64,000 nt of DNA from Methylobacterium aerolatum (GTDB taxonomy: Bacteria; Pseudomonadota; Alphaproteobacteria; Rhizobiales; Beijerinckiaceae). A model generated the notes under the pieces. The model was not told the origin of the DNA. It did not search any database and was given only the letters and a program-made list of their open reading frames with translations. Below are positions 1 through 7,422 of the stretch, piece after piece. The stretch lies in NCBI RefSeq assembly GCF_022179085.1, contig NZ_BPQE01000020.1, positions 1 through 64,000 on the forward strand, in the 5' to 3' direction. A program made the translations under genes and the position numbers. The first letter of the stretch is position 1. Each line of letters starts with the position of its first letter.

Positions 1-1
1 G

Positions 2-1405
2 GTGGCGTCTCTCTCGACGGGGCTGAGTAACACCAACAGCTCGGTGGCGACGCTGTCTTCGGGGCTGAGCAATCAGGTGAGTGCCACGGCGTCCCTGTCG
101 ACGGGTTTGAGCACCACGACCAGCACGGTCGCGGCGATCTCGACTGGCTACAGCACCACGTCGAGCAACATCGCGTCGCTCTCGACCGGGGCCAGCACGA
201 CGGTGAGCAACGTGGCGTCGCTGTCGACCGGGTTCACCTCGCTGAGGCAAGATGCGCTGCAGTGGAACTCGACCCTCAACGCCTATGATGCAAGCCATGG
301 GACGGGTGTCGCTCAGCGGATCACCAACGTCGGGGTGGGGACGGTCAGCGCAACGTCGACGGATGCGGTGAACGGTTCGCAGCTCTACGCGACGAACAGC
401 TCACTCGCCTCCCTGTCGACGGCCTTCGCCGCCTCGGGGGCGGGATCCAACGGCTCCCTGTCGACGGGCCTGTCAAGCCTCACCACCACGGTGGCGGGCC
501 TCTCGACCGGGGTCAGCTCGCTGACCGTCGGGTTGAGCAACACGAACAGTTCGGTCGCGTCTCTCTCGACGGGTCTGAGCACGACCAACAGCACGGTCAA
601 TGCCCTCTCCAGCAGCATCGGAGGCTATACGAGCTCGATCACCTCGCTTTCGACCGGCCTGAGTTCGACCACTGTGTCGATCGGCAGCCTGTCGACCGGC
701 GTGGTTTCCCTCTCGACCGGGCTCGACTCGACCAACAGCTCCGTGGCGGCCCTGTCCACGGCCGTCGCCAACGGCGGGGTTCAGAGCCCGATCCGCTACG
801 GAACGGGGGTGGCCTCGCCGGGCTCTGCCAGCACCACGCCGAACGACCTCTACCTCAAGCCCAATTCGGGAACGGGGCCGGTCGTCCTGCATAACGTGGG
901 CGCCGGAAGCTTGGCGGCGAGTTCGACCGATGCCATCAACGGTGGTCAGATCTACACTCTGGGCAACAACCTGGCTTCGGCCCTGGGCGGCGGTGCAACC
1001 TTTAACTCCGCCACCGGCACGATCACGGCCCCCTCGTATCGTGTCCAGGGGCAGAACTATTCCAGTGTTGGTGGCGCCATCAACGCCCTCGATACAGGGT
1101 TGACCTCGATGCAGAACAACCTGAACGTCGTCACGGCCGCGTTGCAGCAGCAGATCACGAAGAATCGCAATATTGCCTCCGGCGGTACTGCTTCGGCCTT
1201 CGCGATGAGCCAGATGCGGTTCAGCGACAGGCCCGGGTCTCAGAGCCTGGGCATGGGCGGCGGCTTCTATGACGGTCAGGGCGCCATGGCGGTAGGCTAC
1301 GGCTTCACCTCCGAGGATGGCGCATGGCGCGGCACCGCCTCGCTGTCCTACGCTCCCGGTGTCAACAAGATGGGTGTCTCCGGCGGCTTCACCTACAGCT
1401 GGTGA
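2..1405 (+). CDS. Trimeric autotransporter adhesin (YadA-like), C-terminal part
   Basis: The gene runs in from upstream of the window, so only the last 467 residues are seen. Residues 1-80 and about 135-250 are a Ser/Thr/Gly/Leu stalk built from 14-residue units of the type ASLSTGLSTTNSSV. Two YadA neck/stalk motifs (TDAVNGSQL at 120-128, TDAINGGQI at 309-317) interrupt it. Residues 389-467 look like the membrane anchor: a short helical stretch and then four amphipathic strands rich in Gly and aromatics, ending YSW with a terminal aromatic residue. In this family three anchors form one 12-stranded outer-membrane pore and the stalk projects the adhesive head. The head is not visible here. The Ser/Thr-rich repeats are candidate sites for glycosylation (see the DUF2827 genes). 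The family call is firm; the ligand is unknown. Confidence 0.93.
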   Translation: MASLSTGLSNTNSSVATLSSGLSNQVSATASLSTGLSTTTSTVAAISTGYSTTSSNIASLSTGASTTVSNVASLSTGFTSLRQDALQWNSTLNAYDASHGTGVAQRITNVGVGTVSATSTDAVNGSQLYATNSSLASLSTAFAASGAGSNGSLSTGLSSLTTTVAGLSTGVSSLTVGLSNTNSSVASLSTGLSTTNSTVNALSSSIGGYTSSITSLSTGLSSTTVSIGSLSTGVVSLSTGLDSTNSSVAALSTAVANGGVQSPIRYGTGVASPGSASTTPNDLYLKPNSGTGPVVLHNVGAGSLAASSTDAINGGQIYTLGNNLASALGGGATFNSATGTITAPSYRVQGQNYSSVGGAINALDTGLTSMQNNLNVVTAALQQQITKNRNIASGGTASAFAMSQMRFSDRPGSQSLGMGGGFYDGQGAMAVGYGFTSEDGAWRGTASLSYAPGVNKMGVSGGFTYSW

Positions 1406-1413
1406 TCGCCCTT

Positions 1414-1442
1414 CGCCGGGACGCTTTTGGAGCGTCCCGGCG
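1414..1442 (+). terminator. Hairpin after the adhesin gene
   Basis: A perfect 11-bp inverted repeat (1414-1424 with 1432-1442) encloses a 7-nt loop TTTTGGA, beginning 9 nt after the adhesin stop codon. There is no strong T run after it, so it is either a weak intrinsic terminator or an mRNA 3'-end stabiliser. Confidence 0.7.
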
Positions 1443-1847
1443 GCTTGATCCTCGCGGTCCTCCCGCGTCGCGTGTCACCCGACATGCGGCGCATTTCGCG
1501 TGACGGCAGCTGGCCGGCCACGCGAAGGCATAGTTGTTCCCGAATGGGTTCAACGAGGCACGACGAAATCGGCATTAGCGAAGGACGCGCCTGAGGCACT
1601 GCTCACCGCTCGCACGGCCGCTCCGAGCGAGCCCAGCATCCCTTCCGTGTGGCCGTCGGCACGGGGGGCTGCCGGCAAGCCGCAGCTTGAGGCAATGGTG
1701 GAACGGTCTACGGAGCGAACGACGACAATAATTAGTAGCAATTGAAATCGATATTGAATTTACAACCAGTAGTATCTACATCATTTGATAATAAAATCAC
1801 GATATCTTGGCTGTACTGATCGGAAACGACATGCTACTGGTCCGGAT
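1443..1847. other. Intergenic stretch, AT-rich at its right end
   Basis: No convincing gene lies here; the short open frames on both strands overlap each other and resemble nothing recognisable. From about 1720 to 1850 the sequence becomes strikingly AT-rich against the 70% GC background. This stretch probably holds the promoter of the following IalB-like gene. I could not fix a convincing -35/-10 pair; TTGAAT at 1754-1759 is the best -35 candidate. Confidence 0.5.
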
Positions 1848-2513
1848 ATGCACTGGCGATTCGAACTGACAGCCGCCCTGGTCGGCGGATTTTGTGTCTT
1901 GGCCATCCCGGCTTTCGCACAGAATCCAATCGCCACGCCTGCAATCGACGAATCTCTCTTCAAGGAGGGCTCAATTCAACTGCGTGAATTCAATTCGAAG
2001 GCTTGGTACGCGAAGTGCCAGGAAATCATCAAAATCAAAAAGCGCGTGTGCAATCTTCTCTCGACTCTGCCGGGCACGGATGGGCGACCCGATGGATCCA
2101 TCCTGATCGCGACGACCGATGCCGGTGTTCCGGCCGTCATGATCGTGTTGGCGAAGGACGTCGCGGAGGGGCGTCCTATTTCGGTCAAGTCCAGTAATAT
2201 CGCGCAGATCGACGGGAGGGCCGTCAAGGTCGAATACAATACGGTCGCCACGAGCCAGCAATGCGACGCGACATGCAAATACATGTTTCCCTTGGATTCT
2301 CGTTTGGTCTTCACCTTGAACGCCGGCGAGCCGGCTTCGATCTTCGTCCCGGCCGAAGAGCCGGCGCCACCCCCTGATCCGAAGGCGAAGTCCAGGAAGC
2401 AAAAACACAAAGCCGAGAAGAACGAGAAAGTGGAGAAGGCGGCGGCGCCCCTCTACACGATCTTGGGAGACGGGTTCGCGGACGCCCTCAAGGCCAGCAC
2501 CCAGGGTTGGTGA
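1848..2513 (+). CDS. IalB-like secreted protein
   Basis: A protein of 221 residues. I chose the ATG at 1848 because it begins a clean signal peptide (basic N-terminus, hydrophobic core, cleavage after AIPAFA at about residue 24). An in-frame ATG 21 codons upstream would bury that signal. The mature part has the WYAKC element and paired cysteines (also RVC, QQCDATC) in the spacing of the invasion-associated locus B family, named from Bartonella. That family is periplasmic or surface-exposed with poorly known function. The C-terminus is a Pro linker followed by a Lys/Glu-rich segment. Base composition is lower in GC than the rest of the window. A second family member lies at 3198. Confidence 0.65.
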   Translation: MHWRFELTAALVGGFCVLAIPAFAQNPIATPAIDESLFKEGSIQLREFNSKAWYAKCQEIIKIKKRVCNLLSTLPGTDGRPDGSILIATTDAGVPAVMIVLAKDVAEGRPISVKSSNIAQIDGRAVKVEYNTVATSQQCDATCKYMFPLDSRLVFTLNAGEPASIFVPAEEPAPPPDPKAKSRKQKHKAEKNEKVEKAAAPLYTILGDGFADALKASTQGW

Positions 2514-2515
2514 GC

Positions 2516-2617
2516 TCAGGGTTCGGTGCGTCGTTCCTCCGGCTCGTCGGCGGGCCAGCCGTCGTCGGTCGAATACCCGGCGTCGCACGCGAAGTATTCC
2601 GTGATTTGAACGGTCAA
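2516..2617 (-). CDS. Candidate 33-residue ORF, convergent with the IalB-like gene
   Basis: A short frame from a TTG at 2617 to a TGA at 2516-2518. It would encode 33 residues ending in an acidic, Pro-rich tail (about DDGWPADEPEERRTEP). The stop lies 2 bp from the stop of the IalB-like gene. Third-position GC is fairly high (about three quarters) and the composition is protein-like, but the ribosome-binding site is weak and another open frame covers the same bases. It may equally be the remnant of a longer gene. No function can be assigned. Confidence 0.27.
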   Translation of the reverse strand: MTVQITEYFACDAGYSTDDGWPADEPEERRTEP

Positions 2618-2762
2618 GGTCGCGATAGTTCCAAGAGTAAAGGACGCCGATCTGGCGATCGGCGAGCATCACAACCTTTTGAAATTGAAGGCGGGCCAAC
2701 TCGTGTTTTGCGGATGCGCCTTCGGATGCTTTTGACACCTCATCAATGCGGCGGAGTGGAAA

Positions 2763-3011
2763 ATGCTTGGCAGTTTGAAGCAGAATATACTCTTTCTCAT
2801 CTTCATATGCCTTGCCGCCAATATCATGGCTTTGACGGGCATTCACATCGCGTCGGTCATGAAGGCCATTCCACAGGCGCAAAACTACGAAGTCATCGAT
2901 TGCGGTGATGCACAGGGGCGGATCCATAAATGCATCCGGATCGATCCGAAGGCCGGTGAGATCAACGATGCCAGTAAAGGCGCGAGCTATCGCGTGATAT
3001 TCGGGCAATAA
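2763..3011 (+). CDS. Small membrane or secreted protein of unknown function
   Basis: An 82-residue protein. A GGAG ribosome-binding site (in GCGGAGTGG) lies just upstream of the ATG. Residues 7-30 are strongly hydrophobic, a single membrane anchor or uncleaved signal. The rest is a small soluble part with two cysteines (in VIDCG and HKCIRID) that could form a disulfide outside the cytoplasm. It sits between the two IalB family genes in the same AT-richer patch, so a role in the same surface or periplasmic process is possible but unproven. I recognise no family. Confidence 0.55.
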   Translation: MLGSLKQNILFLIFICLAANIMALTGIHIASVMKAIPQAQNYEVIDCGDAQGRIHKCIRIDPKAGEINDASKGASYRVIFGQ

Positions 3012-3197
3012 CGCCCTCGTTGTCTTGCGATCATTCGAGCTCGAACAGAGTTTCGATATTCGAATGGATGGCGAGAATGGCGCGAGGGCGGCCATTGTGT
3101 CTTACCCAGAAAAGATCTCGTCAAAATCAGTCAGCCGTCGCGGTCGTGGATTTCCGCCGCCGTCTTCCCTCTGCAATGAAAACGGAATGGATCAGCC

Positions 3198-3863
3198 ATG
3201 AGGACTTCGACTGCAATCGCGACCGGTTTCTGCGCCCTTCTGCTGGGCTACGGCGTGACGACCGTGGATGCTTTTGCGCAGGCACCTGCACCCACGCCCG
3301 CCCCCGCCGCGGGAGGTCATCATAGTGCCCCGGCCAAGCCTGCGGCGGTCAAGCACGCCGCCCAGAAGCCTGCGGCGGACAAGAAGGCCGAGCCGGCCAA
3401 GGCCGCCCAACAGGCTCCGGCCGAGCCGCCGCGGGACGTCACCACGCGGTTCGAGAACTGGACGGTGAATTGTGCCAAGAAGCAGCAACCGACCGATCCG
3501 TCGAACTGCGTGGCCCTCATTCCGGTCGCCCGGGACAAGACCGATCAGCGCAAGATCGTCATCATGGGCGTGACCAAGCGCGGCGACGCCTTCACCTTCT
3601 TCACGCACACGCCGACGGGGGTGGATATCAAGTCGGGTGTCGAGATCCAGTTCGAGGGCCGGGCGCCCCGCCATTTCGACTTCGGCAGCTGTGAGCCCGC
3701 CCTGTGCACGGTCTCGGCGCCGCTCGACAACCCGCTCCTCGACGAGCTGCTCAACGTACCCCAGGTGAGCGTCGCGTGGACCAGCCTCAGCGTCGGCCAA
3801 GCCAAGGTCGCGTTCGCGACCACCGGCGCCCGGCCGGCGCTCGAATTCCTGCGGGCCCAGTAG
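3198..3863 (+). CDS. Invasion-associated locus B (IalB) family protein
   Basis: A 221-residue exported protein. A signal peptide (about residues 1-28, ending DAFAQ) is followed by a 55-residue Ala/Pro/Lys-rich low-complexity linker that could span the periplasm or peptidoglycan. The IalB domain then runs from about residue 84 to the end: FENWTVNC, the conserved hydrophobic strands, and the FGSCEPALC cysteine pair. Family members are secreted or periplasmic; in Bartonella, IalB aids erythrocyte entry, but in free-living methylobacteria the role is unknown. The gene ends 32 bp before the DUF2827 triplet and may be cotranscribed with it. Confidence 0.88.
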   Translation: MRTSTAIATGFCALLLGYGVTTVDAFAQAPAPTPAPAAGGHHSAPAKPAAVKHAAQKPAADKKAEPAKAAQQAPAEPPRDVTTRFENWTVNCAKKQQPTDPSNCVALIPVARDKTDQRKIVIMGVTKRGDAFTFFTHTPTGVDIKSGVEIQFEGRAPRHFDFGSCEPALCTVSAPLDNPLLDELLNVPQVSVAWTSLSVGQAKVAFATTGARPALEFLRAQ

Positions 3864-3895
3864 CCAAGCCGTCGGCCGAGGGGAGGGGGTGAGCG

Positions 3896-5029
3896 ATGCG
3901 CATCGGCGTCTCGATCATGACCGGGGAGCACCAGCATGTCTGGAGCAACGGTCTCGTTCAGAACATCTACCATTTCGCGAAGACGCTGCAGAACATCCCC
4001 TTCGTCGAGGCCGTCTATCTGCTGAACTGCGGCAACAAGGAGGATCACCCCGCGGGTCTCGACGCTGAAGGGCGGGCGATTCCCCTGGTCTGGCCCGCCG
4101 AGGTCACCGACTCGATCGATATCGCCATCGAGTTGGGCGGCGCCGTTAGCATGGAGTGGATGCGGCGGATCCGCCGTCGCGGCGGGAAGGCCATCCTGCA
4201 CCTCTGCGGCCAGCCCTACGTGGCCCTCGTCGAGCCGACCGTATTCAAGCGTGAAGGCTTCTTCCTCAACCCGGAGCGCTTCGACGAGGTGTGGGTGCTG
4301 GCCAAGGACATGATCTTCGCTCCGATGATGGAGACGATGTATCGCTGTCCGATCCGCGAGGTCCCCTACCTCTGGTCGCCGCGCTTCCTGGAGGAGACCT
4401 TCCTGCGCGACGACGAGGGGCGGCCACTCTTCGGGTATACCCCCGGCTCCCTGCGCCCCGGCAACGTCAATCCGGCGATCTTCGAGCCGAATCTGTCGCC
4501 GATCAAGATGGGCCTCGTCCCGATCATGATCTGCGAGGCGCTCGAGCGGCAGCGGCCCGACGCGATCGGCCGCCTGATCTTCCACAACACCGACAGGATG
4601 ATGTCGCACGCGTCATTCGTCCATCTGATGCAGAACATGGACGTCTACCAGAAAGGTAAGTGCGAGCTGGTTGCGCGGGATTACTTTGCGCATGCCATGG
4701 GCCGGGGCAAGAACGTCGTCGTCAGCCATCAGATCAACTGCCCGCAGAATTACCTCTATCTCGACGCGCTGCATGGCGGCTATCCGCTTATCCACAATTC
4801 ACCGATGTTCAAAGAACTCGGCTATTATTACCCGGATTGCGAGGTGGCCGCCGGCGCCGAGGCGCTGGCCCGGGCGATCGACCAGCACGACCATGGGCTG
4901 GTCGAGTATCGCCGCCGCGCGCGCCACGCGATCGACGCCCTCTCCCCCACCGGGCGCAACAACATCGACACCTACGCGCGCCTGCTCACCACCCTCGTAT
5001 CCTCTGGCGACCGGCGGAGATTCGCGTGA
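3896..5029 (+). CDS. DUF2827 family protein, paralogue 1 (putative glycosyltransferase)
   Basis: A cytoplasmic protein of 377 residues with no signal peptide or membrane segment. It begins with a Rossmann-like strand (MRIGVSIM) and an NGLVQN element. It carries FEPN near residue 197 and, in the C-terminal half, VSHQ and then LDALHGGYPLIHNS (to residue 302). This last motif resembles the donor-site signature of GT-B glycosyltransferases, where an acidic residue, Ala-Leu and a Gly-x-Pro turn bind the nucleotide sugar. The family has no proven activity as far as I know, so glycosyl transfer is inference. It is the first of three paralogues in one operon; its stop overlaps the next start. Confidence 0.8.
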   Translation: MRIGVSIMTGEHQHVWSNGLVQNIYHFAKTLQNIPFVEAVYLLNCGNKEDHPAGLDAEGRAIPLVWPAEVTDSIDIAIELGGAVSMEWMRRIRRRGGKAILHLCGQPYVALVEPTVFKREGFFLNPERFDEVWVLAKDMIFAPMMETMYRCPIREVPYLWSPRFLEETFLRDDEGRPLFGYTPGSLRPGNVNPAIFEPNLSPIKMGLVPIMICEALERQRPDAIGRLIFHNTDRMMSHASFVHLMQNMDVYQKGKCELVARDYFAHAMGRGKNVVVSHQINCPQNYLYLDALHGGYPLIHNSPMFKELGYYYPDCEVAAGAEALARAIDQHDHGLVEYRRRARHAIDALSPTGRNNIDTYARLLTTLVSSGDRRRFA

Positions 5030-6243
5030 AAGCTGCGAAGACACTCGATGGTGCCTCCGCGAAGGGCCGAGGCAAGACGCGGCTGCGGGTCGGCGTGACC
5101 CTCTACATCCGCGACGAGAACCAGACCCTCTGGGAGAACGGTATCTTCCAGAACTCGTTCTTCCTCCTCGATCTGCTGAAGCGCTCGCCCGTGGTCGAGG
5201 GCTGCTGCATCGTGGCCGGTGGGGACGGCGACCCTAAGGCGGCAAAGGAGCTTCTGGCCTTCGCCGACGTCGATGTCGTCACGATGGCCGAGGCCAAGGA
5301 CACCCTCGACCTCGTCATCGAGCTGAGCGCCCAGCTCGACGCCGCCTGGGTCAAGGGCTTCGCCGAGGGCGGCGGGCGCGTGATCGCCATGCGGGTGGCG
5401 AACGATTTCATCATCGATTGCGAGCGGATGGCCTTCGAGCTGCCGCCGGCGCTGCTGATCTCGGGCGCGCCCTATGCCGAGATCTGGACCCTGCCGGCCT
5501 TCGCCCGCACCTGCCGCAGCTATTACGAGACCGGCTATCGGGCGCCAGTCAGGGTGATGCAGCACCTCTGGTCGCCCTCCCTGGTGGAGCGGACCGTGGC
5601 CGAGAAGCTCGGGGGCGCGAGCCTGCACTACAAGCCCGGCAAGACCCGCTGGAGCGTCGGGATCATCGAACCGAACATCTGTTCGGTGAAGACCTGCCAT
5701 ATCCCCATCCTGGCCAGCGAAGTCGCCTATCGCCTGCGCCCGGGCGCCTTCGATCACATCCGCATCTTCAATACCATCCCGCTGCGCGACAACGGGATTT
5801 TCATCAACTTCGCGCAGGCGACGCAGATGGTTCAGGATGGTGTCGCCACCTTCGAGGCGCGCTTCCCGATCTACACGATCCTCGGCCAATACGCCGATGC
5901 CATCGTCTCGCATCATTGGGAGAACGCGCAGAACTACGTCTATTACGAAGCGCTGTATTACGGCTACCCGCTCATCCACAATTCGGACATGCTCGAGGGA
6001 TGTGGCTACCGCTACGCGGATTTCGATCCGCAGGATGGCGGGCGCGCCCTGATCCAGGCCAAGCAGCAGCACGACCTCAATCTAGAAGCCTATAAGGCCG
6101 ATGGCCGGCGCCTGATCGCCACCACCGATCCGGCCTCCGAGCGGAACATCCGGTCCTACAGCGAAGCGATCTGGCGCGCCTATACGGGCGACCCGGACGG
6201 CTCGTTGCCCTCCGACCTGCCCACGATCCCGTCGGCGGCCTGA
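5026..6243 (+). CDS. DUF2827 family protein, paralogue 2 (putative glycosyltransferase)
   Basis: A 405-residue protein. The GTG at 5026 is taken as start because it overlaps the upstream stop (GTGA), is preceded by GGCGGAGA, and homology to the paralogues begins soon after (RLRVGVTLY). It has a basic N-terminal extension of about 22 residues absent from the other two. Shared elements are LWENGIFQN, IEPN, VSHHWENAQN and YYEALYYGYPLIHNS (306-320). Here the acidic residue of the GT-B-like motif is Glu308, the best match to the canonical signature among the three. Translational coupling suggests the paralogues act together, perhaps as successive sugar transferases or a hetero-oligomer. Confidence 0.8.
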   Translation: MKAAKTLDGASAKGRGKTRLRVGVTLYIRDENQTLWENGIFQNSFFLLDLLKRSPVVEGCCIVAGGDGDPKAAKELLAFADVDVVTMAEAKDTLDLVIELSAQLDAAWVKGFAEGGGRVIAMRVANDFIIDCERMAFELPPALLISGAPYAEIWTLPAFARTCRSYYETGYRAPVRVMQHLWSPSLVERTVAEKLGGASLHYKPGKTRWSVGIIEPNICSVKTCHIPILASEVAYRLRPGAFDHIRIFNTIPLRDNGIFINFAQATQMVQDGVATFEARFPIYTILGQYADAIVSHHWENAQNYVYYEALYYGYPLIHNSDMLEGCGYRYADFDPQDGGRALIQAKQQHDLNLEAYKADGRRLIATTDPASERNIRSYSEAIWRAYTGDPDGSLPSDLPTIPSAA

Positions 6244-6253
6244 GGGGCGATCC

Positions 6254-7384
6254 ATGGCTGGTCGCCCCCTCCGGATCGGCATCACCCTCGGCCTCGGCAG
6301 CACGGCCGAGAGCCTGTGGCTCAATGGGATCAAGCAGAACGCCCTGGCGCTGGCGAAGCTGTTCAAGGGCTCGCCGCACGGCCACCACGTTCTGCTGTTG
6401 AACACGACCGACGTTCCGCTCACGGCCGATCTGCCCTGGGACCTCACGATCTTCGAGACCAGGCGCTTCGCGGATGGGTGGCAGGGGCTCGACGTGCTCT
6501 TCGAACTGGGCGGACAGATCGACCCCGACCAGACCGACCTGCTGAAGCGTCAGGGCACGAAGATCGTCAGCTATTGCTGCGGGGCCGAGTACGTCCAAAA
6601 CATGGAGGCCATGATCTTCGGGCGGCGTCTCTACGACTTCGTCTTCATCAATCCGCGATACGACGAAGTCTGGATCATCCCGCAACTCTGGACGCTGAAC
6701 CGCGGCTTCTTCGAGACGCTCCGGCGTTGCCCGACCCGACAGGTGCCCTTTGTCTGGGATCCCGCCGCCCTCGAAGCGAGCGCCCGGCACCTGCCCGAGG
6801 GGGGCGCGTATCGCCCGCGGCTCGGCCCCAAGCGGCTCTCGGTCATGGAGCCGAATGTCGATGTCCTGAAGTTCTGCCTCTACCCGATCTTCATCGCCGA
6901 GCGCGCCTTCCGGGAGGTGCCGGACCGCATCGCCTTCCTGCACGTCACCAACGCCCAGGCCCTCGCCAGCACGAGCACGGAATTCATCCTGCTGATGAAC
7001 CAGCTCGATCTCGTGAAGGCCGGGCGGGCGAGCTTCATCGGCCGCATGACCACGCCGGAATTCCTCAGCGGGCATACCGACATCGTCATTTCCCATCAGT
7101 GGGAATTGCCGCTGAACTACATGTACCTCGAATGCTGCTGGCAGGGGTATCCGCTGATCCACAATTCGGAGGCGATAGCCGACCTCGGCTATTACTATCC
7201 CGGGAACGACCTCCAGGCCGCGACCCACCAACTCGTCGCGGCGCTGTCCCGCCACGACGAGACCTGGGCGGAGTACACGGCCAGCCAGCGGGCGCGGATT
7301 CAGCGATACCACGCGGAGAGCCCGGCCCTGATCGACACCTACGACGATCTGATCTTTGCCCTCGTGGACGGCCGCCCGGCCTGA
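6254..7384 (+). CDS. DUF2827 family protein, paralogue 3 (putative glycosyltransferase)
   Basis: A 376-residue protein starting 10 bp after paralogue 2. Conserved elements are RIGITLGLG, LWLNGIKQN, MEPNVDV, VISHQWELPLN and LECCWQGYPLIHNS (to residue 304). It is more divergent: the Ala-Leu before the Gly-Tyr-Pro turn is replaced by Cys-Cys-Trp, so donor specificity may differ. It is the last gene of the surface locus and converges on the antiporter operon with a 32-bp gap. As with its neighbours, enzymatic activity is inferred from the motif, not demonstrated. Confidence 0.8.
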   Translation: MAGRPLRIGITLGLGSTAESLWLNGIKQNALALAKLFKGSPHGHHVLLLNTTDVPLTADLPWDLTIFETRRFADGWQGLDVLFELGGQIDPDQTDLLKRQGTKIVSYCCGAEYVQNMEAMIFGRRLYDFVFINPRYDEVWIIPQLWTLNRGFFETLRRCPTRQVPFVWDPAALEASARHLPEGGAYRPRLGPKRLSVMEPNVDVLKFCLYPIFIAERAFREVPDRIAFLHVTNAQALASTSTEFILLMNQLDLVKAGRASFIGRMTTPEFLSGHTDIVISHQWELPLNYMYLECCWQGYPLIHNSEAIADLGYYYPGNDLQAATHQLVAALSRHDETWAEYTASQRARIQRYHAESPALIDTYDDLIFALVDGRPA

Positions 7385-7422
7385 GGGGAGGGCGGGCCGC
7401 CTCCGAGCCGCGCGCCTCAGGC
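7379..7422. terminator. Shared hairpin between convergent genes
   Basis: GCCTGAGG (7379-7386) can pair with CCTCAGGC (7415-7422) across a GC-rich 28-nt loop. The arms overlap the stop codons of both convergent genes (paralogue 3 and mnhD). It lacks a T run, so bidirectional termination is only a suggestion. Confidence 0.3.

Noticed and set aside
2-780. Regular 42-bp repeats considered as a CRISPR or minisatellite array
   Set aside because: They are in frame, encode the adhesin stalk and have no conserved repeat/unique spacer alternation.
1500-1745. 81-codon frame between the adhesin and IalB-like genes
   Set aside because: No ribosome-binding site, overlaps an equally open antisense frame, low-complexity sequence.
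1971-3095. 374-codon minus-strand frame across the IalB-like and small genes
   Set aside because: It is antisense to two better-supported genes and has no recognisable domain; only the short 2516-2617 frame in this zone is kept, as a weak candidate.
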